Assembly (NCBI GenBank): GCA_911728435.2
Contig: OU452209.1
Coordinates: 11,824,869-11,888,868 of the forward strand
Source: Apoderus coryli
Lineage: Eukaryota; Arthropoda; Insecta; Coleoptera; Attelabidae
Reading direction: 5' to 3'
Length of the DNA: 64,000 nt
The position numbers were made by a program, and so were the translations under genes. Below, piece after piece: positions 23,301-34,456 of the stretch (positions within the stretch are counted from its first letter, which is position 1; the number at the start of each line of letters is the position of its first letter). Below the pieces are notes generated by a model. The model did no database searches and was not told the DNA's origin. It saw only the letters and a list, made by a program, of their open reading frames with translations.

Positions 23301-24359
23301 TAAAGACCTAAAATTCAAAGGTGCTCGTGGCAAGATCAACAAACGTCAGAAAAAAATAATATAATAAGATATTAGTACATTTATATGCATCAATCATTAT
23401 GATATATATTTTGTTTTCTTTTCTCTCGTTTTTAAGAGTATTTCTTATTGATTTAAGAAAGTATGTATGATGATGATGAATGTAGTATGAGGATAAGTGT
23501 AAAATCAGCTCAACGTGAGCTGCACTCTGGCCTTTTTGGGGTGCAATCCTATATTGTCTTATGATCAATGTCTTTTTTGCTACCAAATATTATTATTATT
23601 ATTACTATCGTGAATTCACGGAACGTCCCACCTTGCGCTGCTTGACAAGTAAGTTCAGGGGAATATGGAACCACAAATATCGCGTACGCTTTGCTCAAAG
23701 GGGCGAAAAATCTATTCGCATTGAAGTGAAACCAGGGAGGTCCATTACAAAAACATATTGGACTCGGTTGCTCAAGTAACATAAAACAAAACCTGTGATT
23801 TCTTATGGACTATTTCAATTATTTCTCATTGAGATCTTCTGAAAACTGTGAAAAAAACTGTATTACCTCATGTAATAAATCACTACAACTAACAAATTAA
23901 GTATTCAAATTAAGGAAATATAATATGGCATGTTTCTCGAACCGACATCAATTCTCCCATCTAAACATGCGACAAACATTAATATTATCCAAAGGCATGC
24001 TATTATACTGTTGGTTTAGAAGTTTAGCCTCATATATGTAGGCATCATACATTATGGAATTTAAGAATGCGTGAAACACGAAAATGTCTAGAGAGTCGTT
24101 TACCAAAATATATCAAATAAACATAAACGCATGTTATTTCGAGGTCTTTTAGTCGTTAATTTTTTATATCCGTTGAGCATATTATGAATTGTTATTCAAA
24201 AATTGTACCAAAATTATTAAATATAAAATTAGTAGTCTGCTCCACAAAATATTATCGTATCTTTGTAGGACAGGGAAAAGATATTCTGTCCAATCTGTTT
24301 CTTTTATTATTGATATTATATTAATCAATGAATTTTTGGCTTTTAAAACTAAAACAATA
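23301..24359. other. intergenic DNA with LINE-tail-like ATT repeat
   Basis: There is a TATTATTATTATTATTAC run at 23587-23606. Just before it, on the plus strand, is AGCTGCACTCTGGCCTTTTTGGGGTGC, in style a LINE 3' UTR. 23620-23780 has somewhat balanced base composition but no recognised protein. Remaining sequence is unassigned. Confidence 0.4.
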
Positions 24360-24686
24360 CACTATAAACTATATAAACACAAGAAAAATTTGGTTTAATA
24401 ACGAATTAAGACAGCACAGCAACAGTTCTTATTGATTTTAATAAGCAAAATCGAAATTTGTCATTGATAGTGAAATTAAAAAAAATAGGAACATTTATAA
24501 AACAAAAATTAAACAATCAAAAAAAGAATATTACGAGCGACTAATTTCTAACTCTGATGTCAATTTGGAAAATTATTAAAGACCCATTGTTTCAAAATAG
24601 TAACACCAAAAAACCATTTCAAATAAAGCCGTCTGATTTCAATGAATATTTTTTAAGTATTGCATTTGATGGAAATATAAATTAAA
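24360..24686 (+). pseudogene. LINE endonuclease-RT linker fragment (left part of split LINE)
   Basis: Frame-shifted translation gives RKIWFNNELRQHS, then KTKIKQSKKEYYERLISNSD, then FQIKPSDFNEYFLSIAF. This is the basic linker between endonuclease and reverse transcriptase typical of CR1/Jockey-type LINEs (W-F-N-x-E-L; K-x-K-x-x-Y-Y). The LINE stops at the PLE border at about 24686 and resumes beyond it near 26515, so these are parts of one copy, or of two copies of one family. The stretch between linker and RT fingers is missing. Confidence 0.65.
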
Positions 24687-24687
24687 C

Positions 24688-24719
24688 GACGTTTCGTTAC
24701 TAATTAGTAACTTCCTCAG
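24688..24719 (-). ncRNA. hammerhead ribozyme core in PLE terminal region
   Basis: The minus strand reads CUGAGGA (fits CUGANGA), A, then stem II GUUACU-AAUU-AGUAAC, then GAAA, then C-GUC. All core positions are present. Stem III would be only AC/GU with no loop, and the palindrome ACGU could form intermolecularly, so a dimeric ribozyme is likelier than a monomeric one. Stem I is short (AAC with GUU). PLEs are known to carry such motifs with very short helix III in their terminal repeats. The core is identical to that at 38992-39023. Confidence 0.75.
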
Positions 24720-25139
24720 GTTAAAACATTTCCTTCTGAAATTACATACAATATTATTTTCCAAAAACTATTTTTACATTTTGATTATTATTACCTAACA
24801 CAAATTCCAATTCGTCAATGTCAAAAAAGGACAAACAATTTTCATTCTATTTACAAACACATTTATAACATTTAAATATAATAAAATACATATTTATTTA
24901 TTGATGGAAACTATTGTCCGGTATGTTGTATTGAAAGTATTAGTAGTAGCAACAGCATAAATTCAACTATGAAGGCATTTTTGTTTTTTTTTTTCTTTTT
25001 TTTAAATCAGGTGAGGTGCTTGAAAGGTATACATTTTATTATAAATAAATACAGGGGGTTTAAGTAGAATTTTTATTTTATGATATTGTGATAGATACTC
25101 CTTAGATGTTGGATGTCAGTTCTGTCATTAACGCTGTTT

Positions 25140-25812
25140 TTATTTTTTTTTGATGTATATCATTTCTAAAAATTCTCTTTTTTTTGTGTGTTGTTCCATG
25201 TCTAAAATTTTTGTATTACAAAAGTTGAAAGTGTGGTTTGTGGCCTCAATATGTTTTTTAAGTGCTGTTTTGGTGTTAGAGTTTTTGTGTCCGTTTAATC
25301 TTTTCCCTAAATTTTGCATGGTTTGTCCAATATAGACACCATCGCAATTGTTACATGGAATTTGGTAGATTACATGTGATTTTTTTAGATGTGGTGTTTG
25401 TGTTTTTAAATTGCTAAAAACGTTTGCCTTGAAAGTGTTTGTATTTTTGTGGCACGTTTGCAAATTATAAGGTTTTAATTTTTTTTGGAACGACTCTGAG
25501 AAACCAGGTATATAAGGAATGGATATGTATTTTATATTGTTGTTGGTAACTTTGTTTTGTTCATCGTTATTGTAAAATTTGTGGATGCGTTTCTTAAAAA
25601 TTTTGTTTATAAAATTTTTGGGGTAGTTCTTTTTGTTTAGTGTATTTTTCGCTTTATTAATACACTCCTCTCTATATTCTGGGTCTGTCAATTTTATTAC
25701 TCTATCAGCGAGACCAATAACCACACTCTTTTTTTGGGATATAGGATGGTTTGAATGAAAGTTAGTATATCTACCAGACCATGTAGGTTTTGTATACCAT
25801 TTGGTTTTTAGT
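25140..25812 (-). pseudogene. PLE linker and GIY-YIG endonuclease domain
   Basis: After the frameshift the frame reads ELKTKWYTKPTWSGRYTNF, then VVIGLADRVIKLTDPEYREE, a lysine-rich linker, and the nuclease: VIYQIPCNNCDGVYIGQT (GIY-YIG core, here VYIGQT, with the CxxC typical of PLE), GKRLNGHK, and AALKKH-like TALKKHIEATNH. The C-terminus is KREFLEMIYIKKK, stop at 25140. GIY-YIG enzymes nick target DNA for target-primed reverse transcription. The domain itself is uninterrupted from about 25724 down to its stop. Confidence 0.95.
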
Positions 25813-26460
25813 TCAGGATTGGTGTAATGTAAGATCCAAAAAGTTTATTGTTTTTTGATTCTCTATTTCAGTAATGAATTGCAACTTTGGGTGGTATGAA
25901 TTTAAAGTGTTGTGCATTGATGTTATGTGTGTGTTTGGTATGATAGTGATGCAATCATCTACATATCTATAAAAAAACAGGGGTTTGAAAGGTAAAGATG
26001 GAATGATAGTAGTTTCTAAATCCTCAAGCACCAACTGAGCAATTGCACTTGAAATTGATGAGCCCATAGCAACTCCCTCAATTTGTTGGTAGTAATTATC
26101 TTCATACTGAAAATATGTTGATGTTAAAGTCAGTTCGATTGCTTCAAGGAAATCCTCCAATGGGACATCCGTGTGTTTCTCAATTTCAGACCACCGTTTT
26201 TCAACTATTTCCCTGGCAAGTTGAATTGGAATGTTGGTATACAAAGAAACGATATCGAAGGATACCATTTGGTAATTCGACGGAATAGAAATATGTTTGA
26301 TTTTCTCTTTAAACTGCCATGAATCCTTTATGTAATGTTCATTTTTATTAATAACATTTTCCAAAATTCGTTTTAAATAGTCAGCTAATGGTTTAGTTGG
26401 AGATTGGACACATGATACAATAGGTCTTAGAGGTATATTATTCCATAAATTTTTGGCGGA
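25813..26460 (-). pseudogene. PLE reverse transcriptase domain
   Basis: Blocks in order on the minus strand: PPKIYG (family PKIHK), a frameshift near 26437, then NIPLRPIVSCVQSPTKPLAD. These are followed by VSFDIVSLYTNIPI (motif A, catalytic D), GVAMGSSISSAIAQLVLEDL (motif B), FFYRYVDDCITI (motif C, YVDD), and TINFLDLTL. This is the diagnostic layout of Penelope RTs, which are related to telomerase. The frame breaks at about 25826. RT N-terminal motifs are absent because of 5' truncation. Confidence 0.95.
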
Positions 26461-26514
26461 ATGGCATTATATATTTTATAGAGAGTATGTCTCGGAGCGC
26501 CGCGAAGGATGCTT

Positions 26515-28105
26515 GAGCAATAGTCTCATCAAAAAAAAATAATTATGGAATTTGTGTACCTTTAAAAATAATTATAAATAAATGTTTTAGTGATGGAAAA
26601 TTTCCACAAAAACTAAAACTTACTAAAGTGTCTTCCTTATATAAAAAGGATGATCATGGAGAGGTTAGCAATTATCGACCTATTTCTATAATACCAATCC
26701 TCTCTAAGCCAATATAAATCGCTTTCAAATAACAGGTTATACGAATTTTTAGAGAAATACCAACTTATCTCAGAATCACAGTATGGTGATCGAAGGCGAA
26801 GTTCTCCAAAACAAGCAATCCTAAGGTTGGTGTGGTCTATTGTTGATGCAATGGAGAGGGGTGAGACTCTTACATCAATATTCTGTGATCTTAGCAGAGC
26901 ATTTGATTCTGTGATCCATACAATTCTTTTAGCAAAATTGCCTCTGTATGGTGTGAGAGGGCTTGCATTGAACTTCATTGAGTCCTACCTGAGCGATCGA
27001 CAGCAGATAGTGGAGTGCGAGGGAGAGAGGTCTGATGCACGGGATGTAACCATAGGGGTACCCCAAGGTTCGATATTGGGTCCTCTTTTGTTTTTGCTCT
27101 ATGTCAATGACTTCTCCGCTTTTGTTAGAGATACTCAAATCATTCAGTATGCGGATGATACTACTTTGTATGAGTCTAACAAAAATAACAACAAACAACT
27201 CGATAATAAATTTGTTATGGCAGAAAAATGGTTCGAATTTAATAGACTGTGCCCTAATATTACAAAAACAGAGCGGATTGATTTTTCACTTAGGGGTCAA
27301 TACGTTAACGATAAGGTTGTTAAATTTCATGGAGTCTATGTGGACTCGCGTTTAACATGGAATTCCCAGATTGATAACCTCTCTAAAAGATTGTCGAGAC
27401 CTTTTGATGAGACTGGCGAGTACATGCTCTGAGAGCGTTGTTCGTTGCGCGTACATGGCGTACTTTCAGAGACTTATTAACTATAGCGTTCTGTTCTGGG
27501 GTAATGCATCTCACAGCGAAAAAATATTTAAAATACAGAAAACAGCAATACTCATAGTAGCAAAAGCGAATTGCAAGGATTCATGCAAGCCGTTGTTTAA
27601 AAAACTAAATATTTTCACTGTTCTTGCTTTATATATTTGGCAATGTATTTTATATGTCAGAGATAATGTAGAGGGTTTAAATAGACACAGTGATATGCAT
27701 GAACATGACACGAGAAAAAAGATAGGGTATGCTTACCTCAGCACAGACTGGCCCTGACTGATAAACAGTGTTTCATCATGGGAATCAGATTTTACAACCA
27801 CTTACCACTTTCTCTCCAAAACTTGAAAGACAATGGAAGGTTGAAATAGTTCCGTATACTTGCGCTGACTTTCTTACTCACAAATTTTAAATGTATATAG
27901 ATTACGAGTTTTGTTTCTGTAGGATTTGTTATTTTACACTTAATTGTGTTGTTGTTGATGTCGTTCTGTTTGTTTACTTACGGTAATGTTTTTTATTTTG
28001 TATTTTTTTAATTATTTATATTGCTAATAGTAGTTTTAGTATAATATGTATGACAATGCAGATAACTAATACGGTTAAAAAGCAAATAAAGAATTATTAT
28101 TATTA
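26515..28105 (+). pseudogene. LINE (CR1/Jockey-like) reverse transcriptase, right part of split LINE
   Basis: The frame begins GICVPLKIIINKCFSDGKFP, then SNYRPISIIPILSKP. A stop follows near 26717, then YEFLEKYQLISESQYG, FCDLSRAFDSV (motif A), VPQGSILGPLLFLLYVND (motif B) and QYADDTTLYES (motif C). The thumb has FHGVYVDSRLTWNSQI. A C-terminal frame extends to about 27755, containing SVLFWGNASHSEKIFKIQK. The 3' UTR ends with AAGCAAATAAAGAATTATTATT at about 28105. One long frame (26827-27432) is intact, and shifts near 26720 and 27420 break the rest. This is an orthodox RNA-templated retroelement polymerase, now inactive. Confidence 0.92.
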
Positions 28106-29285
28106 TTATGGTAGCCGTATTGAAGACATTGCATAGAAAATTTTCAAAATCATTTATCTTGCAAACGGCTTCTTCTAGCGTTATGAAACAAGGGAACATT
28201 TTTTATGCTCAAAAGTCTCAAATTTATTATTTTTTTTAGAAAAAGTGAAAAAAAGCCCACAAAAAAAAGTTGGGACAAAATTTGTTCTGACCCTCCTAGC
28301 CTAACCCACTCCTGACATTTTCCTAAACCTGGAATATCATATTTTTTAATAGTCCTTACAAAGATACGTAAGTGTGCCAAATTTCATTTTGGAGGAATTT
28401 ACAAATAACACCCGGTATGTGAAAAACGAAGCATTTTTCATGATATTAGGAGTAGTGTTTGTAAAAGTAAAGTTTAGAGAATTAACATCCATTAATAATT
28501 TATTTGCATTTTTACTTTTGAATATTCAATATAACCTATCTACACCAAATTTATGTCTCTCTTAAAAAAAAATCGTATTCATGATCAGCTTAACCTTACT
28601 CAATTATTTAGTATTTATTAACAACGATGTCACTTTTACAAAATCATTTATATTCTTTAATAACGTAGATCATATTGTGTTGCAATGTATTAATTTCAAT
28701 TTTTTTTTTCAGTAATTATTTAATGATTCAAAATTTGCGAATCTAATCCATTATATTTATAATCTTTTCTCAGTTCATTTCCTGTATAGCTCTAACCTGA
28801 CTTCAGATTCTTTTGTCAATTGTCACACTAGTTAGTTTTTCTGATTTTTACCATGAACTTGGTTCTTATAAAAATTATGTAAAATTAAAACTTAATTGCG
28901 AATTCAAGAATGCGTAAAAAACCAATAATATCAATCATTTACATGCCAATGTAAATAATAGACGTTCATTATGATCTTTAATCCCTACCCCCCAAGAGGG
29001 GTAAGGAATTTTACTTTTCAATTTTTGGTCATAAAATCCCAACAAGCGAGATCAATTTGAAAGTATCCGAGCGAGATCCGGCGATTTTGCCAACTCTAAA
29101 ATGCGCAAAACTGCTTCAGTTTTGTTTAGATTGTGCAATTTGTCGCTTTTGTCCTATATCCTATTTTTACGTTTGGTAGTTTCAACTTTTTTTGTAGATT
29201 CGCCGCACAGCCTACCAGTAGCCTGCATGAAAGTACATAACAAATACATGATGTTACAAGATCAAAGAAGTTACCTAAAGTGGTA
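28106..29285. other. intergenic DNA; nothing recognised
   Basis: AT-rich with poly-A and poly-T runs. Several short open frames have no recognisable motifs. AATCCCTACCCCCCAAGAGGGG at about 28979 is a conspicuous C/G-rich patch without an interpretation. Confidence 0.4.
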
Positions 29286-29880
29286 AACTAAACTGCGCAG
29301 CAAATGTAGTGGGACAGCTGAAAAATAGCCTAATTTTGAAAAACTGTAACTTCGACATTTCTTTGTCGATGTTGAATTTTCAGCCAGGATTATAAAGCAC
29401 AATCCTTGGACTGTGTCCAACTAGTGTAACCTATTTTTTTCCTTTTGACCTCTCGTTGTACAGGGTTTGAATGCAAGGCAGCGAAAACTTTTGGATTTTT
29501 GGCGAAGAATTTGTTGAAAATGGTGTGTGGCTCTATGAAGTTCTTTCTGATGTTCAATGGATCACTAGATCGGCACCGCGGGAATTTTAGTCAATTTTCT
29601 AAAATCTTATTAGTTAGTTTAACTCTAGTCATTAATAGCCTTCACATGAAACTTCCGAAATTTTAGAAAATTCACAAAATTTTTCGTTGCCTTGCATTCA
29701 GATCCTGTAGAAAGGTAAGAGCCGAAAGAAAAAATATATTACACCAGTTAGACACAGTCCAAGGATCGCGCTTTATAATCAATGGCTGAAAATCCAACAA
29801 CGGCAAAGAAATGTGGAAGTATATAGTTTTTCAAAATTATGCATTTTTGCATGTCTCACTTCATTTGCTGTGTAGTTCAC
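29286..29880. mobile_element. about 595-bp foldback/MITE element
   Basis: A long imperfect inverted repeat. The left arm (AACTGCGCAGCAAATGTAG..., GGATTATAAAGCACAATCC, TTGAATGCAAGGCAGCGAA) is answered by the right arm (TTCGTTGCCTTGCATTCA, GGATCGCGCTTTATAATC, CTTCATTTGCTGTGTAGTT). Arms are about 260-270 bp with a short unpaired centre near 29560-29620. There is no coding capacity. Borders are judged from the end of arm similarity and target duplications were not identified. Confidence 0.75.
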
Positions 29881-29999
29881 TGAACCGAAAAGGTACGTGA
29901 TATTAATAAAAAAGTGCTTCAAATCAATGAACGTCAACATTAAATTTGAGCCGATGATGGGTGACATTAATACAATGAACGTTCGTACATAAATTCGGT

Positions 30000-30325
30000 A
30001 GCGAATTCTGTACGTTGAATTAATAAATAAAGAACATAAATTTATGCTCGCCGGTTATTGATCTTACGAATGATGGACATTAATTCATAACTCCTGTACG
30101 TTAAAACGATGTTACCAGGTTGTTAATGTTACGAACGATGAAGATTAGTTTATGTCTCCAATACGTAAAACCGATGTTAGCTGGTTATTAATGTTACGAA
30201 CGATGAACATTAATCTATGACTTTTGTACATTAAACCGATGTCTGAAGGTTATTAATGTTACGAACGAGAAACATGAATCTATGACTTTTGTACGTTAAA
30301 CCAATGTTAGCTGATTATTACATTG
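30000..30325 (+). repeat. 65-bp minisatellite, about five units
   Basis: The phrase TTACGAACGATGAACATTAA recurs with changes at about 30063, 30128, 30193 and 30258, each 65 bp apart. Units also share GTACGTTAAACCGATG and GCTGGTTATTAATG. Divergence is moderate. Scattered TTAATGTT/CGATGA phrases at 32200-32540 may be distant relatives. Confidence 0.85.
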
Positions 30326-30574
30326 GGTTATAATAATTGTTTTACGTAATTGTGTTCGCCGGAAATTATTATTACGAAAGATTGAGATTATTGTTCTGTA
30401 TTCAATAAATAATCGCGAGCATATAGGTACATATGTATTATGTGTACTGCAAAGTGCAGTATGGTTCAAATATACTAGTACCAATGGTTAAATTTAAAAA
30501 CCCAAATAAGACTCAAAATTATCTTGCTGTACGTCCATTGATTTGATGCACCTGCTTTGTAAATAAATTAAATC

Positions 30575-31612
30575 ATATTTGTACGACACTCGAAATTTGG
30601 AAACTAAAGTCCGCAGAAATTCTTCTAAACAAAATTGGAAATTATTACGAGATCTAAACATTTATGCAAGGGAAAATATCACAATGCCGTCTTTTATTCA
30701 TGATGTTGATAATATTAATGCTTTTTTGTGGCCACTTCTACCAACAATCCGGACCCAGGAACGATCAATTTTTACTTAGGTAATAAAATTAGGCCTGATA
30801 TTAACTTTGAATTTACAATGGTGGATCATAGGTAGATACTTGATGCATTGCTTGGGATTAAGTCAAATGCTGTAGGCAGTGACACGATCAGTATTGATAT
30901 GCTAGTAGTAGTAGTTGTCAGTTTATAATGCCCTTTATACAGCATCTAGTTAATTACTATATAGAAACGAGGAACTTCCCAACATGTTGGAAAGAAGCCA
31001 ATGTCATTCCAATCCCAAAACTAAAACTCCATCAACATTTAAGGATCTTATAGACCAATTAATATACTCCCAGCGATCTCGAAGGTTATTGAGAGAGTGA
31101 TCTGCAATAAAATGAACACATATCTTGATGGGCATGGGTTGTTGTCGGAGGTCCAGTCTGGGTTCCGTCAGGGTCACAGTTGCTCCACGACATGACTTAA
31201 AATACTGGATGATGCATTGGGGGCAGTAGATCAGGGTCGATTGACGGCATTGCTGCTGTTGGACTACGCAAGGGGCATTTGACCGCATTGGTCATGGTTT
31301 GTTGCTGGCCATTGTGGGTTACCTGGGCTTTGGGGAGTCTGCTGTGTCTCTACTCGGAACATATGTGAATGATAGAAGTCAGGTTGTCATTTTGGGAACG
31401 GCAGTGTCTGGGCCCAGGACATTGCGTAGTGCCGCAGGGCATCCAGGAATCATTGCCTTTTTTTATGTATCAGGGTTTTTGTTGTTGTTATTATTATGCA
31501 GTTATCTTTAGTATTGCTAATATGTTAAGCTAGGAGGCTGTGCATCGACTTCGCCTTTTGTGTAACTTTTCTAAGTTCTCAATAAAGTCATTATATTATT
31601 ATTATTAATCAA
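30575..31612 (+). pseudogene. LINE (CR1/Jockey-like), internally deleted
   Basis: A linker block (SSKQNWKLLRDLNIY, DNINAF) leads to DALLGIKSNAVGSDTISIDM and then IETRNFPTCWKEANVIPIPK. Next come RPINILPAISKVIERVICNK, HGLLSEVQSGFRQGHS, an ARAFDRIGHGLL-like motif A, and YLGFGESAVSLLGTYVNDRS. The frame then jumps near 31450 straight into the 3' UTR (ACTTCGCC...CTCAATAAAGTC) and an ATT tail at about 31593-31608. Motifs B and C are therefore deleted. Several frameshifts are needed, near 30960, 31040 and 31270. Confidence 0.85.
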
Positions 31613-33950
31613 AATAACAGGATTTTAAGTAAACAGTGTGCGCCTTTAGAATTGACTTATAGAACCCATAAATAGGGTTGAATTGCAGATTTTCTTCCTT
31701 TAAGGTTTATTATATGTTCTTCTATTTCTTGAACTGTTTTAGCACAAAATAAAAAAGATTCTTGAGAGTCTTTTATTGTGTACTTTAAATGGCTTATCTT
31801 TCCAATGGCACCTTTGGAATATAGCTTAGCGGATAGCACTAAATATCCATGAAGAGCCCATAAAATTTCTCCCCTCGTATCGGCGGGTTTTCAACATTAC
31901 AAAGGAATACCGCACTGTGTTTTTTTTCGTTTTAAACTGACTTTAGTTTTGAACTTTACTAAATGGTACTTATATAAAAGGATTACTATTTACCTTATAT
32001 TTCTACATTTGTTGTATTATTTGGGAACAAATTTTAAAAATAGATTTAGGAACACACTTCACTTTTCAACTGTATACATTTAACTAAACAAAACAAAAAG
32101 GACGCGTAAACAAAAAGTCTATGAGAATGTCATAATGTCAATGTTTTGAGTATTCAGTCTATGGTCCGGGTGCATTGATTTGCGCGCGTTAATCAGAATT
32201 TAATGGTTAGGTTCGTAAAATTAATGCTTAGCATCCATTGAATCAACGATGATCGTTTATTAGTTTTTATATTCGCTGTTCATAGGTGTATGATTTACAA
32301 ATTATTGTGTTAAAGGCGAAGAGCATAAATTAATAAATTTAAAACATTGAAGCAATAAATAGTGACATTATATTGATGAAAAAAAAAACATAAATTTTCG
32401 ATGTCTTGCATTTATTGATTAATGTTTCATCGTACATTGTTTCTATGTATGAAATTATTAATTTATGATCAAAATTCATTGACCAATTCATAATATTAAT
32501 GTTCAAAATATTGATGACAACCATTCATTGGTTTTACGTACAATATTTTTTTCAGTGTTTAGTTTTAAATATTCGTTGAGCACATATTGCTTTCTTTCAT
32601 TTTTAGCAAGTTTATAAACATGTCTAAAAAAACTAAAATAAGTTATATTTTACGCCGGTCAGTCAACTGTTCTTTTTGTATTGTGAATTCAGAACATTTC
32701 AGTTAGAAGTTTCATTTAGTATTTTGGAATTTATACGGGTATCCCACCGTGAAGGGGTACGATCGGTTATGGAAAAAGTACTATGTGTCGCCAAAACCGC
32801 ATCCCGCTAACTCTCAATATAACGGAGCTACCCTGCAATTACAACGAAATCTGGACACCTTCAGCACCCGCAATGAACTGCACTATAAATTATTGAGGCG
32901 ATATCGATAGTTCAACCTTCGGGAAGTTTTGGGGTGACACAACCGATTTTTTATACAATTCGCACAACATTGTTTAGCAATTTGCAATCAAAATGTTTCA
33001 AATGTTCCGCGCTATATCATAACTGTAAATTCATATCAGGACTATGACTAAAAAGAATTTAATTAACATGTTAGGTAACAATATGTGCAGACTGGCTACA
33101 ATTTCAGTAAAAATATAAAAAAAAAGTTCCATGGCCCTGTTTTCCACTCGCAACCTTACGATTACGAAGAGTAAACGTAAACACATAGGCCAAAACAGGT
33201 GTGCCATAATTTGTGGCGTCAAAACGCTCCTAGCATTTTAATCTTTCGTAATGATTTCAGAAAAAAATAATTATGGGTCACACGGACCCATGGTCGGTAA
33301 TATGGATACTCAGGCACTTCCCTGTATAACTGTAACTACCCTATAGTATAATTTCGTATAATAGGTACATTTCAATATGGCATTTAAAAATGTTTACCAT
33401 TTACAATTATTTTTTATTTTATGCTGGAAAAAGGTTCAATACTATTTAATTATCGAATTCGCGTAACACTCGGATGGGCATCAATTTTTCCCATGTTTGT
33501 CAAAGTTTCATATTATTTTTTGCACTGCTGTAATTCAATTAATCACCTAAAATGCTTGTGTAAACTATTCAAGCGGTTTTTCGGACAAATTGAATCATAT
33601 AAATTTTCACGCAACCATGCCAGATCAACTGCAACAATTTTAGCCGTATAATCCTCATTAAAACAGCTCCGAATCTGTTAAAACTTTTAAAATATTAGAG
33701 GTAATTTAACAAAACGTTGCAAACGTTTGTTTGGAATTTAGCTTTGTCATGTTTTTTTTTTTAATTAAATCAACACCCATCGTAGGTTATGCCGGTTGTG
33801 CCGCTGCCATAGGCTGAATATTTTTTTATTTTCAAAAATAATTAATAATTTACAATCGATACTCAAACCTTCACAACAAATGAACAGTTTCTACGAATCA
33901 TATGTTTGCAGCTCAAACAGAACAAACAAATCGTTGAATCTTTTGCTCTA
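31613..33950. other. long intergenic stretch; no gene recognised
   Basis: One minus-strand open frame at 31657-31839 (60 codons, containing HLKYTIKDSQESFLFCAKTV) has protein-like composition but no family I can name. It could be a scrap of an element. GC-richer DNA at 32740-32900 shows no coding signature. The rest is AT-rich. Confidence 0.35.
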
Positions 33951-33953
33951 GAC

Positions 33954-34020
33954 CAGTGGTTCCCAAAATGGTCTATGTGGACCCCCAGGGGTCCACAGGA
34001 GGCTCAACGGGGATCTACAT
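33954..34020 (+). mobile_element. hAT-type transposon terminus
   Basis: CCAGTGGTTCCCAAAATGG followed by GGACCCCCAGGGGTCCAC is the characteristic terminal sequence of many hAT non-autonomous elements (CAGNGGTTCCCAA, with a downstream CCCC/GGGG hairpin). The body probably continues rightward to about 34260. The opposite terminus was not found before the hammerhead and mariner, so it is a fragment or has decayed. Confidence 0.5.
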
Positions 34021-34336
34021 TGGCGTGAAATGAAATGGCGATTCACACGTTGTAAGTGGGGATCCACGAAAATATACCTGGTTTCGATAGTAAAGAACAA
34101 AAATGTTGGCTATAACTGTAGGCAGATTGATAATAAACTCCTCAAAAAAATTAAGGAAGCAAAAACAAATTCCACATATTTCGGTTAAAAATGGTCGCAT
34201 TGAGACTTCAAGAAAAGCATTTCTCTGTGAAAAATAATTTCGCGGCATAACAAACAAAATGACTGGGTTTAGCTAAACAAGGAATTGTGTTTAATTTAGC
34301 AGGGCCTCAGTCTAATTCAGTAGCACCAGACCGAGG

Positions 34337-34396
34337 CGACAGATACTTACGAAATCGTTTCGCTCTTATTATGAGCTCGTCAGAGTACCATAGTCG
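34337..34396 (-). ncRNA. complete type I hammerhead self-cleaving ribozyme
   Basis: Reading the minus strand: stem I strand GGUACU (34389-34384), CUGACGA (34383-34377), stem II GCUC with loop AUAAUAA and GAGC, then GAAA (34361-34358). Stem III is ACGA with loop UU and UCGU, the cleavage position A17 is at 34348 (a GUA site), then stem I strand AGUAUC (34347-34342). All invariant core residues are present, and stem I makes six pairs including one G-U. An internal loop UAU/U then leads to a further stem CGAC/GUCG. Stem I is open, so this is type I, as in animal satellite and retroelement hammerheads. It lies between a hAT fragment and the mariner, with no recognised host element. Confidence 0.85.
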
Positions 34397-34456
34397 TTGC
34401 CCATGTACAATATCGGCCTGCATTTAAGCACAGCGAGATATACAACAGCAGATATA

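Larger units (their letters stand above)
24687..26470 (-). mobile_element. Penelope-like element (PLE), 5'-truncated
   Basis: A minus-strand retroelement with PLE-type reverse transcriptase followed by a GIY-YIG endonuclease, and downstream of both a hammerhead ribozyme core (24688-24719). It interrupts a plus-strand LINE. Only two frameshifts separate it from a continuous frame of about 440 codons, near 26437 and near 25826, so it is a fairly young insertion. The N-terminal part before the RT PKI block is missing. Confidence 0.93.
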
